From DASSKK01 sp035690495 (GTDB taxonomy: Bacteria; Actinomycetota; Actinomycetes; Propionibacteriales; Nocardioidaceae), in NCBI GenBank assembly GCA_035690495.1, contig DASSKK010000002.1, positions 1 through 64,000 on the forward strand: a DNA stretch of 64,000 bases. Reading direction: 5' to 3'. Shown here piece after piece: positions 22,369 to 30,831 of the stretch (positions are counted from its first letter, which is position 1; each line of letters opens with the position of its first letter). Under the pieces are notes generated by a model, which was not told the DNA's origin, did no database searches, and worked only from the letters and a program-made list of their open reading frames with translations. Both the position numbers and the translations under genes were made by a program.

Positions 22369-23664
22369 TCACAGCCACTTCATCGGATCGACGGGCCTGC
22401 CGTTGGCCATCACCGTGAAATGCATGTGGCAGCCGGTGGACCAGCCGGTCGTGCCCGTGTAGCCGATCACCTCGCCACGGTGCACGTAGTCCCCGACATG
22501 GGCGACGTAGCCGCTCATGTGGTTGAAGATCGTGGCCAGGCCCACCCCTCGGTGGTAGCCGTTGTCGAGAATCAGCCGGTTGCCCCAGGCCGTCTGGTAG
22601 TACTCCTCGAGCACCTTGCCGTTCGCGGGAGCATGGATCGGCGTGCCGCAGTCGACCGCGATGTCGATGCCGTCGTGCAGGGAGCGGTATCCGTAGATCG
22701 GGTGCACCCGCCACCCGAACGGAGAGGTGATCGGGCCGCGCACGGGCCAGTCGAGGAAGCCGTTGGAATGTTGCGCGTGTGCGTGGGCCGCTGCCCTCCG
22801 TCGGGCAGCCGCGGCGCGCCTACGCGCGGCAGCCGCGCGACGTTTGAGGATGCGGGAGATACGGTGCTCCTCGCGTCGCATGTGGCGCAACTGCGTCATG
22901 TCGGACCGCTTGGCCTTCCGGGCCTGGGCTCGGGCGTGGGCGCGGTTGGTGACCATGTGGTGCACCCGTCGCTCGGCCGCCTCCGCCCGCTGCTCGAGTG
23001 CCTGCTTGCGCCGCAGGTTGGCCGCCGCCTGCGCCCTGCGATGGGCGACTTGGACCTTGGCCTCGTGCACCTGGCGCTCCTGAACGTCGAGCAGCACCTT
23101 GGTGGCCTCCAGGCCGTCCAGGATCGCGTTCTCCTTGTCCATCACGTTGTGGACCGAGTTGAGCTGGCCGGTGAGCTCGGCCGGATCCTGGGTCGTCAGC
23201 ACCATCGACAGACCCATCAGCTGCGGACTGCCCGACTGGTAGTTCGCCACCACGAGCCGGGAGAGCGTACGGCGCTGCTCGGCCACATCCTGCCGGCCGT
23301 CGGCGAGCTCTGCCTGCGCCGACTTCAACCTCTGGACCGCCGCGTCGAGCTTGGCCTGCATCCTGCTGTCGAGCACCTTCGCGGCCGTCAGCTGACCCCG
23401 GGTCTTGGACAGGTGCGCCTGCGCCTTGTCCAGCTGCCTCTGCGCCGCCCGCAGCCTCGCCACCGCGTGCCTCAGCCGACTGCTGGACTCGTCCAGGTCG
23501 GCCTTGGCGCCCTTGATCTGACGTTGGACCTTGTGCTTCTTGTGTTTGAGATGGCCAGTGTCAGCCGACGCCAGCGGGACTGCAGCAAGGCTCGTGAGCA
23601 TGCTGCCGGCCAACACGAGGGCCGCCACGCGGCGACGGGTAGTACGGGGGAAGTGACGAACCAC
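22369..23664 (-). CDS. Coiled-coil M23 peptidase, probable FtsEX-activated hydrolase
   Basis: 431 residues. A signal peptide (about 1-34, ending ASA) is followed by a long coiled coil (about 40-265), an unusual Ala/Arg-rich linker (residues 275-297, RRAAAA repeats) and a LytM/M23 domain (about 305-425). The catalytic residues are present: His330 and Asp334 (LHDGIDIA) and His413/His415 (CHMHF), so it should be an active peptidoglycan endopeptidase. The position right after ftsX and the coiled coil match the EnvC/PcsB/RipC class of hydrolases that FtsEX activates outside the membrane at division. Confidence 0.92.
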   Translation of the reverse strand: MVRHFPRTTRRRVAALVLAGSMLTSLAAVPLASADTGHLKHKKHKVQRQIKGAKADLDESSSRLRHAVARLRAAQRQLDKAQAHLSKTRGQLTAAKVLDSRMQAKLDAAVQRLKSAQAELADGRQDVAEQRRTLSRLVVANYQSGSPQLMGLSMVLTTQDPAELTGQLNSVHNVMDKENAILDGLEATKVLLDVQERQVHEAKVQVAHRRAQAAANLRRKQALEQRAEAAERRVHHMVTNRAHARAQARKAKRSDMTQLRHMRREEHRISRILKRRAAAARRRAAAARRRAAAHAHAQHSNGFLDWPVRGPITSPFGWRVHPIYGYRSLHDGIDIAVDCGTPIHAPANGKVLEEYYQTAWGNRLILDNGYHRGVGLATIFNHMSGYVAHVGDYVHRGEVIGYTGTTGWSTGCHMHFTVMANGRPVDPMKWL

Positions 23665-23721
23665 CGGTCTGCCTTAGTTGTTGTCGGTCACGAGAACCGA
23701 CTAGACCGTAGCGGAGGATGG

Positions 23722-24642
23722 TCACACTTTGAGGTATTTCCGGGTCATTACGAGTGTCGGGATCAACGTCAGCGCCAGCCCGATGAGCGCGATGTAGATC
23801 ACCGCCCAGGCGGCGTCCCCCCAGCCGATCCAGGCCACGATGTTCGAGCTGGGGCGCAGCGTCTTGTAGATCACCACCCACATGAACGCCATCAGCGCGC
23901 CCGCCGAAAGGGCCACTCCGATCACCGCTGCCACCAGGGACTCCATCAGGAACGGCAGCTGGATGTAGAGGCTCGAGGCACCGACCAGGCGCATGATGCC
24001 TATCTCCCGCCGCCGCGCGAACGCGGCGAGCCGGATGGTGTTGCCGACCTGGAGGATCGCCGCCAGGCCGAGGAATGCGGCGATCGCGATCGCCCCCGCA
24101 CGCATCACGTTCATCCAGAAGTAGATCGGTTTGAGGACCTGCCGCAGGTCCCGCACGGTGTTCACGCCCGGCAGGCCTTGCACGGCGCTCTTGATGCCCA
24201 TGAACTTCTGCGGGTCCTTCAGCTGCACCCAGTAGGACTCCTGCATGTCCGAGGGACGGATCGACTGGTACACCCTGCGCTCGGTGTCGTTGTTGGACAC
24301 ATAGGCCTGCCGCCACTTCCGGTAGGCCTCCTGCTTGGTCTGCAGGTAGAAAGACGCGACCTCGGGGCTGTTCTTGAGCACCTTCTTGATCGCCTGCTTC
24401 TGAGCAGCGGTGACCTCGCCGTTGACGCAGTTGGCCGTGGTCGAGTTCTGGTTGCACAAGAACACGGTGATCTGGAGCTTGCTGCCCCAGTACGCCTCGG
24501 CCTTGTGCGCTTGCGAGTTCAGCAGCAGGCCCATGCCGACGAGGGTCAGTGACACGAAGATCGTGACGATCACCGCGACCGTCATCGAGACGTTGCGTTT
24601 GAGCCCGTTTCCGAGCTCGGAGAACACGTAGGTCAGCTGCAT
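23722..24642 (-). CDS. ftsX: Cell division ABC permease FtsX
   Basis: 306 residues. Cytoplasmic N-terminus (MQLTYVFSELGNGLKRNVSM), TM1 at about 22-42, a large extracellular loop with two cysteines (FLCNQN and ANCVNG) and three further membrane segments in the C-terminal half. This is the FtsX topology. With FtsE it transmits ATP hydrolysis to the extracellular hydrolase encoded immediately downstream. The long loop is the expected contact surface for that coiled-coil partner. Confidence 0.96.
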   Translation of the reverse strand: MQLTYVFSELGNGLKRNVSMTVAVIVTIFVSLTLVGMGLLLNSQAHKAEAYWGSKLQITVFLCNQNSTTANCVNGEVTAAQKQAIKKVLKNSPEVASFYLQTKQEAYRKWRQAYVSNNDTERRVYQSIRPSDMQESYWVQLKDPQKFMGIKSAVQGLPGVNTVRDLRQVLKPIYFWMNVMRAGAIAIAAFLGLAAILQVGNTIRLAAFARRREIGIMRLVGASSLYIQLPFLMESLVAAVIGVALSAGALMAFMWVVIYKTLRPSSNIVAWIGWGDAAWAVIYIALIGLALTLIPTLVMTRKYLKV

Positions 24643-24701
24643 AGGTCCGGAAGACTCCTCAAAGTTTCAGTGGCCGAGGCCGGGGGCATCTCAGCACGTC
24701 C

Positions 24702-25391
24702 TCAGTGCTGGTATCCGTACACGCCGCGCGACTGGTCGCGCACGACCATGCCGTTCGACAGCTCGATGACTCGTTTGCGCATCTGGTCGACGATGCCGGC
24801 GTCGTGCGTCGCCATCACGACGGTGGTGCCGGTCCTGTTGATCCGGTCCAGCAGCTTCATGATCCCCACCGACGTGGTCGGGTCGAGGTTTCCGGTCGGC
24901 TCGTCCGCGATCAGGATCATCGGCCGGTTCACGAACGCGCGAGCGATCGCGACGCGTTGCTGCTCACCGCCGGACAGCTCGTCGGGCATCCGCTCGCCCT
25001 TGCCCTCGAGTCCGACGAGCTCGAGGGTCTCGGGCACGACCTTGCGTACATGCGAGCGCGGCTTGCCGATCACCTGCAGCGCGAACGCGACGTTCTCGGA
25101 GACCGTCTTGTTGGGCAGCAGCCGGAAGTCCTGGAAGACCGTGCCGATCTGGCGGCGCAGGCCGGGTACCTTCCATCCGGCCAGCCGGTTGATCTCCTTG
25201 CCGGCGACGTACACCTTGCCGTGGGTGGGCCGCGCCTCGCGCAGCACCAGGCGCAGGAACGTCGACTTGCCCGAGCCGGAGGCTCCGACGAGGAAGACGA
25301 ACTCGCTCTTCTCGACCTCGACCGTGACGTCGTCGAGCGCGGAACGGCTCTGGCCGGCGTAGGTCTTGGTCACGCTTTCGAACTTGATCAC
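24702..25391 (-). CDS. ftsE: Cell division ATP-binding protein FtsE
   Basis: 229 residues, usual FtsE length. Walker A is GASGSGKST, the signature LSGGEQQRVAIARAF and Walker B LIADEPTGNLDP, followed by MATHDAGIVDQMRKRVIEL. GTG at 25391 (VIKFESVTKTY) is preferred because it matches the family start; an ATG 75 nt upstream would add a proline-rich N-terminus. Order ftsE-ftsX-M23-smpB on one strand. A 168-bp gap separates it from the divergent secreted protein gene. Confidence 0.95.
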   Translation of the reverse strand: MIKFESVTKTYAGQSRSALDDVTVEVEKSEFVFLVGASGSGKSTFLRLVLREARPTHGKVYVAGKEINRLAGWKVPGLRRQIGTVFQDFRLLPNKTVSENVAFALQVIGKPRSHVRKVVPETLELVGLEGKGERMPDELSGGEQQRVAIARAFVNRPMILIADEPTGNLDPTTSVGIMKLLDRINRTGTTVVMATHDAGIVDQMRKRVIELSNGMVVRDQSRGVYGYQH

Positions 25392-25559
25392 GAGTGAGGT
25401 TCCGGCCGGGTTCGGGGGCTCGGGAGGATCATGTCGAGGCAACTCCGGCGAGCGGCGCCGCGACATCCGACCAACTCAGGAGTCTAGGTGAAGAACCTGA
25501 GAGACCGTAAAACCACGTGCGTGTCGCCGCCGGTGTAGCTGTTGCATAGGTTTGCCGCC

Positions 25560-26252
25560 ATGGGCGGTCGACGGGCACGCGGGCACAGGCGGAGACGCCT
25601 CCGCGCCCCTGCCCTGACCGCGCTGGCGGCTGTGGTGGTGACGGTCGCGGTGGTGGCCATCGGGATGAACGACTCCCCCACCCCGCACGTCCGGCCGCCG
25701 GCTGCCTCGCCGAGCCGCACGACGTACCCGAGCCCGCCTGCGGCGAGCGTCGACCTGAGCGGTCTGCCGATCGCCCGCCGGCCGTTCTGCGACCGGATCG
25801 ACGACGAGGCGGTGACCACGGCTCTGGACGGGCCGGTGACCCTGCGCAACAGGTACGGCAGCGGCGACCGCGCCGAACTCGCGCCCGGCGTGCGTGACAT
25901 CGCCCACGAGTACAGCTGCTCGTTCACCACCAACAGCGGCGCCCAGGCGCGGGCGTGGGTCTTCGCGGAGCCCGTCGGGTCCGCGGAGGCGAGCCGGCTG
26001 GTGCGCGGCGCTCGCGGCAGGTCCGGCTGCACCTACCCGGAGAGCGCGCCCGGGTACGGCGACCCGACCCTCACCTCACGCTGCGAGCAGCGGCACCCGG
26101 ACATCGAGGTGGTCACGCTGCGGGGCCTGTTCGGCGACGCCTGGCTGAGCTGCCAGCTCACCGTGCCGGGACATCGTCACCCGAAGAACGCGGTCGCCCG
26201 AGCCCAGCAGTGGTGTGTCCACGTGGCCGTCACCTTGGGCGCCCGGCCGTGA
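25560..26252 (+). CDS. Membrane-anchored secreted protein, unknown function
   Basis: 230 residues: a very basic N-terminus, one membrane segment (ALTALAAVVVTVAVVAIGM), a Pro/Ser-rich linker and an extracytoplasmic domain with six cysteines (FCDR, SCSF, GCTY, RCEQ, SCQL, WCVH). The cysteine spacing recalls DUF3558-type actinobacterial exported proteins, but I do not claim membership. TAGGTT (25547-25552) ends 7 nt before the ATG and no Shine-Dalgarno is seen, so leaderless translation is likely; a TTG start 18 nt upstream is the alternative. It converges on prfB. Confidence 0.7.
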   Translation: MGGRRARGHRRRRLRAPALTALAAVVVTVAVVAIGMNDSPTPHVRPPAASPSRTTYPSPPAASVDLSGLPIARRPFCDRIDDEAVTTALDGPVTLRNRYGSGDRAELAPGVRDIAHEYSCSFTTNSGAQARAWVFAEPVGSAEASRLVRGARGRSGCTYPESAPGYGDPTLTSRCEQRHPDIEVVTLRGLFGDAWLSCQLTVPGHRHPKNAVARAQQWCVHVAVTLGARP

Positions 26253-26262
26253 GGCAGGCTGC

Positions 26263-27375
26263 TCAGGCGCTACGCTCGGCGCCCCGGCGCCAGCGGATCC
26301 CGGCCTCGAGGAAGCCGTCGATGTCCCCGTCGAAGACCGCTTGCGGGTTGCCGACCTCCTGCTCGGTGCGCAGGTCCTTGACCATCTGGTAGGGGTGCAG
26401 CACGTAGCTGCGCATCTGGTCGCCCCAGGATCCGGCGACGTCACCGCGCAGCTCGTCGAGCTGGGCGCGCTCCTCGGCCTTCTTCATCGCCAGCAGCTTG
26501 GCCTTGAGGATCGTCATCGCGCTGGCCTTGTTCTGCAGCTGGCTCTTCTCGTTCTGGCAGGACACCACGGTGCCGGTGGGCAGGTGGGTCAGCCGGACCG
26601 CCGAGTCGGTGGTGTTGACCGACTGGCCGCCGGGCCCCGACGAGCGGTAGACGTCGACGCGCACGTCCTCGTCCGGGATCTCGATCTCGTCGGTCTGCTC
26701 CAGCAGCGGCACCACCTCGACCGCGGCGAACGACGTCTGCCGCCGGCCCTGGTTGTCGAACGGGCTGATCCGCACCAGCCTGTGCGTGCCGGACTCGACC
26801 GAGAGCGTGCCGTAGGCGTACGGCGCGTGCACGGCGAACGTCGCCGACTTCAGTCCGGCCTCCTCGGCGTACGACGTGTCGAAGACCTCTACGGAGTACT
26901 TGTTCCGCTCGGCCCAGCGGAGGTACATCCGCATCAGCATCTCGGCGAAGTCCGCTGCGTCGACCCCGCCGGCGCCCGACCGGATCGTGATCAGCGCCTC
27001 GCGGGCGTCGTACTCACCGGAAAGCAGCGTGCGGACCTCGAGCTGCTCGACGGCCTTGGTGAGCTTCGCGAGCTCGCGCTCGGCCTCCTTCAGCGAGTCC
27101 TCGTCCGCCTCCTCGGTGCCGAGCTCGACCAGCACCGGGAGGTCCTCGAGGCGCTTCTGCAGGCCGGTGAAACGCTCCAGCTCGCCCTGCAGGGCGGAGA
27201 GCCTGCCGGTCACGCGCTGGGCGTTGGCCTGGTCGTCCCACAGGTCAGGTGCCGCCACCTGCTCATTGAGGTCGGCGATCTCCCTGCGCATGCCGTCCAG
27301 GTCGAGCACCTGCTCGACGGTGTGCATGGTCGCCTGAAGGGCACTGATCGCGGAGTCGAAGTCGGGGCCTGCCAC
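26263..27375 (-). CDS. prfB: Peptide chain release factor 2
   Basis: 370 residues. The stop-codon recognition tripeptide SPF is seen in RISPFDNQGRRQTSF and the peptidyl-tRNA hydrolysis motif GGQ in SSGPGGQSVNTTDSAVR. It terminates translation at UGA and UAA. There is no programmed frameshift or in-frame TGA near residue 25, as is usual in actinobacteria. GTG start. It lies close to ssrA, smpB and ftsE, the conserved actinobacterial neighbourhood. Confidence 0.97.
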   Translation of the reverse strand: MAGPDFDSAISALQATMHTVEQVLDLDGMRREIADLNEQVAAPDLWDDQANAQRVTGRLSALQGELERFTGLQKRLEDLPVLVELGTEEADEDSLKEAERELAKLTKAVEQLEVRTLLSGEYDAREALITIRSGAGGVDAADFAEMLMRMYLRWAERNKYSVEVFDTSYAEEAGLKSATFAVHAPYAYGTLSVESGTHRLVRISPFDNQGRRQTSFAAVEVVPLLEQTDEIEIPDEDVRVDVYRSSGPGGQSVNTTDSAVRLTHLPTGTVVSCQNEKSQLQNKASAMTILKAKLLAMKKAEERAQLDELRGDVAGSWGDQMRSYVLHPYQMVKDLRTEQEVGNPQAVFDGDIDGFLEAGIRWRRGAERSA

Positions 27376-27393
27376 GACAACGAAGGGTACGCG

Positions 27394-28242
27394 TCAGGCC
27401 AGTTCCTCGCGCAGCTGCCTCATGATCCGCGAGAGCACCCGCGAGACCTGCATCTGGGTGACTCCGATGTCGCGGGCGATCTGCTCCTGCGTCCAGCCCT
27501 CGAAGAACCGCAGCTCCAGGACACGACGGTCACGTGTGCTGAGCCGCCGCACGACCGGCGCAAGCAGCACGCGGGCTTCGGCGGCGTCGAATCCGGACTC
27601 GTCGTCGCACATCAGCTCGCCCAGCGTCGCCACCTCGCTCTCCCCCACCGGCAGGTCCAGGGACGTCGGTGTGAAGCAGCCGTCGGCGGCAAGTGCCTCG
27701 ATGACCTCGTGCACGTCCACGTCGAGGAAGTCGGCGACCTCGCTGGGCCGCGGCGAGCGCCCCTTCGCCTGGGTGAGCTCGGCGGTGACCGAGGCGATCC
27801 GGGCCTGCAGCTCCTGGACCCGGCGCGGCGGGCGCACCGCCCAGCCGAAGTCACGGAAGTAGCGCTTCACCTCACCGCTGATGGTGGGCACGGCGTAACC
27901 GACGAAGTCCCCACCCCGGCTGGCGTCGAACCCGCGCACAGCCTTGACCAGGCCCAGGTAGGCGGCCTGCGCAAGGTCGTCATTGGAGATCCCACGATGT
28001 CGGTAGCGCCTCGCGATCGACTCGGCGATTCCCATGTTGAGCATCACGACCTGGTCGCGCAGCCGCTCGGCACGATCCGACGCTCCGGTCAACGCCAGGT
28101 GTGCTATCTCCTCGAACAGGCTGGCGGTCTTCGCCGCGCGGTCGCTGGAGCGTTCACTCGCCTCGCGGGTTCCCGATGGTGCGCCAGATGCCTGCGCTCG
28201 CGGTGGGGGCCGGCGGTCCATAGCTGTTCGAATCACCATCAT
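27394..28242 (-). CDS. SigB/SigF/SigG-family RNA polymerase sigma factor
   Basis: About 282 residues. Region 2 (GIAESIARRYRHRGISNDDLAQAAYLGLVKAVRGFD, then YAVPTISGEVKRYFRD), region 3 (RVQELQARIASVTAELTQ, then SEVADFLDVDVHEVIEAL) and region 4 (LSTRDRRVLELRFFEGWTQEQIARDIGVTQMQVSRVLSRI) are complete. The group directs stress or developmental promoters and is normally held by an anti-sigma kinase, which is not adjacent here. The start is ambiguous among ATG, ATG and GTG in tandem after AAGGGG; the first ATG is listed. It lies between prfB and the Tad operon and may influence the latter. Confidence 0.92.
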   Translation of the reverse strand: MMVIRTAMDRRPPPRAQASGAPSGTREASERSSDRAAKTASLFEEIAHLALTGASDRAERLRDQVVMLNMGIAESIARRYRHRGISNDDLAQAAYLGLVKAVRGFDASRGGDFVGYAVPTISGEVKRYFRDFGWAVRPPRRVQELQARIASVTAELTQAKGRSPRPSEVADFLDVDVHEVIEALAADGCFTPTSLDLPVGESEVATLGELMCDDESGFDAAEARVLLAPVVRRLSTRDRRVLELRFFEGWTQEQIARDIGVTQMQVSRVLSRIMRQLREELA

Positions 28243-28357
28243 CCCCTTCAGAGAGGAGAGCAATGGCGCCGTTCTCGACCATCGTCTTCCGATACAAGCA
28301 CATCGCCCCGCCTACCGCAAGCCGGCACGACCCCACGACCGAGGCACGATCAGCGGC

Positions 28358-28789
28358 TCAGTCCTCTATCCCCACGATCGATGCGGCGGTGCCGGAGATC
28401 ACCGGGCGGCGTACCCAGCCGGGCGGGATGATCGGCAGCACCAGCGGTGCCGCCACGTGGACCACCACCCGGTCCGCCTCTGTGCGAACGGTGTAGCTGA
28501 ACCCGGGGTAGCGGCTGGCCGCGCCCATGGTCTCCAGGTAGTCGGCAGCGTATGCGCGAGCGGCATCCGGGTCGATGCGGGCGTGGTCGCCCAGCCCGCC
28601 TTGATACACCTGGGCACCCTGTACGCCGTCCGCTGCGGCCAGGGCGGCACCGTCGGCCAGCGAGTCCAGGCCCTGCCGACGCAGGTACGCCGCGGACGCA
28701 TCCACGACCACCGCGACCATCAGCAGCGCCACGAGGGCCAGGCCGACGATCAGCACCGTCGTCTGGCCCGCCTGGTCACGGCGGCTCAT
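28358..28789 (-). CDS. TadG-like pseudopilus assembly protein
   Basis: 143 residues: a short basic N-terminus with the QAGQTTVLIVGLALVALLMVAVVVDASAAYLRRQ helix typical of Tad/RcpG proteins, then an extracytoplasmic domain. It corresponds in position and size to the last gene (Rv3654c-like) of the actinobacterial Tad locus. It overlaps the preceding TadE gene by 4 nt (ATGA). It presumably helps anchor or prime Flp-type pili. Upstream of the sigma gene the 115-nt gap holds only promoter-like DNA. Confidence 0.8.
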   Translation of the reverse strand: MSRRDQAGQTTVLIVGLALVALLMVAVVVDASAAYLRRQGLDSLADGAALAAADGVQGAQVYQGGLGDHARIDPDAARAYAADYLETMGAASRYPGFSYTVRTEADRVVVHVAAPLVLPIIPPGWVRRPVISGTAASIVGIED

Positions 28790-29244
28790 GGGCGGGCCTC
28801 CCGGAACCTGCCGTAGGGGACCTCATGCTCCGCGTCCACGTCGATGCTGGGCGTGTCCGCGCCGAGCGCGGTTGGCATCAGCGGCAACGCGACCGGGTAG
28901 CCGACGTACACCTCGATCACCGAACCCGGGGTCAGGCACCGGTCCGGGTCCGGCCGGCAGGTGATCCGGAGCGATCCGTGGCCGTCGAGGTCGAGGCCCT
29001 GGTCGGCGAGTGCGACCGCGGCGGCTCGATGAGCCTGCTCACGACCGACATCCTGGCTCGGTGCGATCGAGAAAGCGCGCCCTGCTGCACGCGACGCGGC
29101 CGTGACCGCGAATGCAGCGCGCTGCACCTCGAACACGGCGAGCACGATGTAGACCAGGGGGACCAGCAGCAGGATGGACAGCCACGTGACCTCGATCAGC
29201 GCCGTGCCGCGGTCGTCACGGGGCCCTTCTGCGAATCGGATCAC
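28786..29244 (-). CDS. TadE-family pseudopilin
   Basis: 152 residues. DDRGTALIEVTWLSILLLVPLVYIVLAVFEVQRAAFAVTAASRAAGRAFS is the TadE signature: Glu at +5 of the hydrophobic helix, as in prepilins. The C-terminal domain contains a Cys pair (TCRPDPDRCL). GTG at 29244 overlaps the previous TadE stop (GTGA), which sets the start. It is likely processed by a prepilin peptidase not encoded in this window. Confidence 0.85.
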   Translation of the reverse strand: MIRFAEGPRDDRGTALIEVTWLSILLLVPLVYIVLAVFEVQRAAFAVTAASRAAGRAFSIAPSQDVGREQAHRAAAVALADQGLDLDGHGSLRITCRPDPDRCLTPGSVIEVYVGYPVALPLMPTALGADTPSIDVDAEHEVPYGRFREARP

Positions 29245-29642
29245 GGCGCGACCTCCTCGACGGCGTGGCCGTTGACCTCCAGCCGTACTGCCGGACCCCA
29301 CAGGCCGAGAGGAGGCACCTCCGCAACCACCTCGACCCGTACGCCTGGCGCACCGCGGACCGTCTCGGGCTCTGCGCTGATCTGGCTGGCGAACCGTGCG
29401 GCCAGTGCACCCGAGATCTGCCGGCGGGTCTCCTCCACACCGGCCGACAGCGGTCGGTCGACGGTCGCGGCGTACCGCGCTCCCTCCGAGGCAGCGGCGG
29501 TGAGCGTGTTGCGCACGAACAGCACGAGCGCGACCTGGAGGATGCCCAGGAACAAGGGCACCAGCACCACGAGCACCAGGACGAAGTCGACCACCGCCGC
29601 CCCGCGCTCGGGCCCGCCGCGCCGTACCCGACGTCGGCGCAC
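29241..29642 (-). CDS. TadE-like pseudopilin
   Basis: 133 residues. GGPERGAAVVDFVLVLVVLVPLFLGILQVALVLFVRNTLTAAASEGARYAA matches the TadE-like helix and following segment (pilin-like, with Asp in place of the usual Glu). It is the Rv3655c-position gene of the Tad locus and is coupled to the next TadE gene by a GTGA overlap. GTG start 3 nt after the DUF4244 gene stop. Confidence 0.85.
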   Translation of the reverse strand: MRRRRVRRGGPERGAAVVDFVLVLVVLVPLFLGILQVALVLFVRNTLTAAASEGARYAATVDRPLSAGVEETRRQISGALAARFASQISAEPETVRGAPGVRVEVVAEVPPLGLWGPAVRLEVNGHAVEEVAP

Positions 29643-29645
29643 GGC

Positions 29646-29843
29646 TCAACCCTTGACGGAGCTGAGCGCGTCCTTCAGCAGCTGTGCCAGCTCGGGACCG
29701 GCGATCGCCCAGAGGGCCGCGACGAGGCCGGCGGTCATCACGGTCACCAGCACCCACCCTGGCACGTCACCGCGCTCGGACTCGCGCTCCTGACGAAGCA
29801 GATGGGCCGCCCACGCCATTGCGGCGACGAACATTGCGGACAT
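29646..29843 (-). CDS. DUF4244 protein, probable Flp-type pilin
   Basis: 65 residues. A polar stretch (LLRQERESERGDVPGW) precedes the hydrophobic helix VLVTVMTAGLVAALWAIAG, the DUF4244 pattern that occupies the pilin position in actinobacterial Tad loci (Rv3656c-like). It is probably the major Flp-type subunit. ATG with a strong GAGGGGGG upstream, the best ribosome binding site of the operon, as expected for an abundant structural protein. Confidence 0.85.
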   Translation of the reverse strand: MSAMFVAAMAWAAHLLRQERESERGDVPGWVLVTVMTAGLVAALWAIAGPELAQLLKDALSSVKG

Positions 29844-29873
29844 GCGATCCCCCCTCGGGGTTGGAATCTCTCT

Positions 29874-29902
29874 ACCTTTGTCATGGCAACCTTTGTCATG
29901 GC
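29874..29902. repeat. 15-nt tandem repeat overlapping the TadC stop codon
   Basis: ACCTTTGTCATGGC occurs twice in succession (29874-29887 and 29889-29902) with a 15-nt period. The second copy contains the tadC stop, and both lie in the short gap before the pilin-like gene. Confidence 0.7.
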
Positions 29903-30831
29903 GTCACCAGATGGAGGCCGACGACACCTGGCCAGAACGCGAACAGCACCGTGACCGGAAGGACGAGGAAGACCACCGGCACCATCATCGCGACCTCCTT
30001 GCGCGCGCCCGCTTCGATCAGGGCCCGCCTGCCTGCCTCACGTACGTCGGCCGCCTGCGACTGCAGGACTTCGGCCAACGGGGTGCCTCGCTCGAGCGCG
30101 ACGGCCATACCCTCCGCGAAGCGGGACACGACCGGAACACCGGAGCGGTTGGCCAGACCGTCCAGTGCACGTGTCACCGGTGTCCCCGTGCGGATCTCGG
30201 ACAACACCCGCGAAAGGTCGACGGCCAGCTCCCCGTGGGAACGCCGTACCACTCGTTCGAGGGCACCCACCGGCCCCTCTCCCGCACTCACCGACAGCGC
30301 GAGCAGCTCAGCGACGGTGGGAAACTCTGCGAGGATCTCCCTCTCCCGGGCCGCCACCTGCGCGGTCAGCCGGTTCTCCCGCAACAGCACGCCGAACACG
30401 AAGGCGACGACGCACAGGACCAGCAGGGGAACGGTCCGTCCCGGCGAGCGCCAGGCCAGCGCCAAGGACAGGGCCGCCGCGGCCGCGAAGCCGATCAGTC
30501 CCCACAGCAGTTGCTGGATGCGGAAGTCGTGGACGCTCAGCTGAAGGTTCGCCCGGTCCAGCCGCCTGCGGATCGACGTCGCGCCGCCCAGCACCCGTTC
30601 CAGCGAGTTCGCTCCGGCCTGCATCAGAGGCCCGACCAGCGCACCGAACGCGCCGGAAGACCCAGGCGCGGAGATCGGGATGCGCGGCGAAGGCTGCGGG
30701 AGATCGCGCACGTAGGGAAGCACCCGCGCGGAGAGCTGCGGCCGACGGAGCGCGGCCATGCGACCGGCGGTGACCAGAACACCCACCGCGAACATCGCAC
30801 CGAGCAGGGCTCCCCAGAAGGTGAGGGTCAT
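29896..30831 (-). CDS. tadC: Tad secretion platform protein TadC (T2SSF domain)
   Basis: 311 residues. An N-terminal membrane segment, two central ones (LLWGLIGFAAAAALSLALAW and TVPLLVLCVVAFVFGVLL) and a C-terminal hydrophobic segment (VPVVFLVLPVTVLFAFWPGVVG) frame the T2SSF cytoplasmic domain (AEFPTVAELLALSVSAGEGPVGALERVV). It forms the inner-membrane platform with TadB. ATG at 30831 overlaps the tadB stop (ATGA), which fixes the start. Confidence 0.9.
   Translation of the reverse strand: MTLTFWGALLGAMFAVGVLVTAGRMAALRRPQLSARVLPYVRDLPQPSPRIPISAPGSSGAFGALVGPLMQAGANSLERVLGGATSIRRRLDRANLQLSVHDFRIQQLLWGLIGFAAAAALSLALAWRSPGRTVPLLVLCVVAFVFGVLLRENRLTAQVAAREREILAEFPTVAELLALSVSAGEGPVGALERVVRRSHGELAVDLSRVLSEIRTGTPVTRALDGLANRSGVPVVSRFAEGMAVALERGTPLAEVLQSQAADVREAGRRALIEAGARKEVAMMVPVVFLVLPVTVLFAFWPGVVGLHLVTP

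Noticed and set aside
27290..27375. Programmed frameshift in prfB
   Set aside because: There is no in-frame TGA near codon 25; the gene reads through in one frame.
28263..28496. 77-residue plus-strand frame with a GAGAGGAG-like ribosome site
   Set aside because: It runs antisense into the TadG-like gene, has no domain and untypical composition; the purine-rich stretch may be chance.
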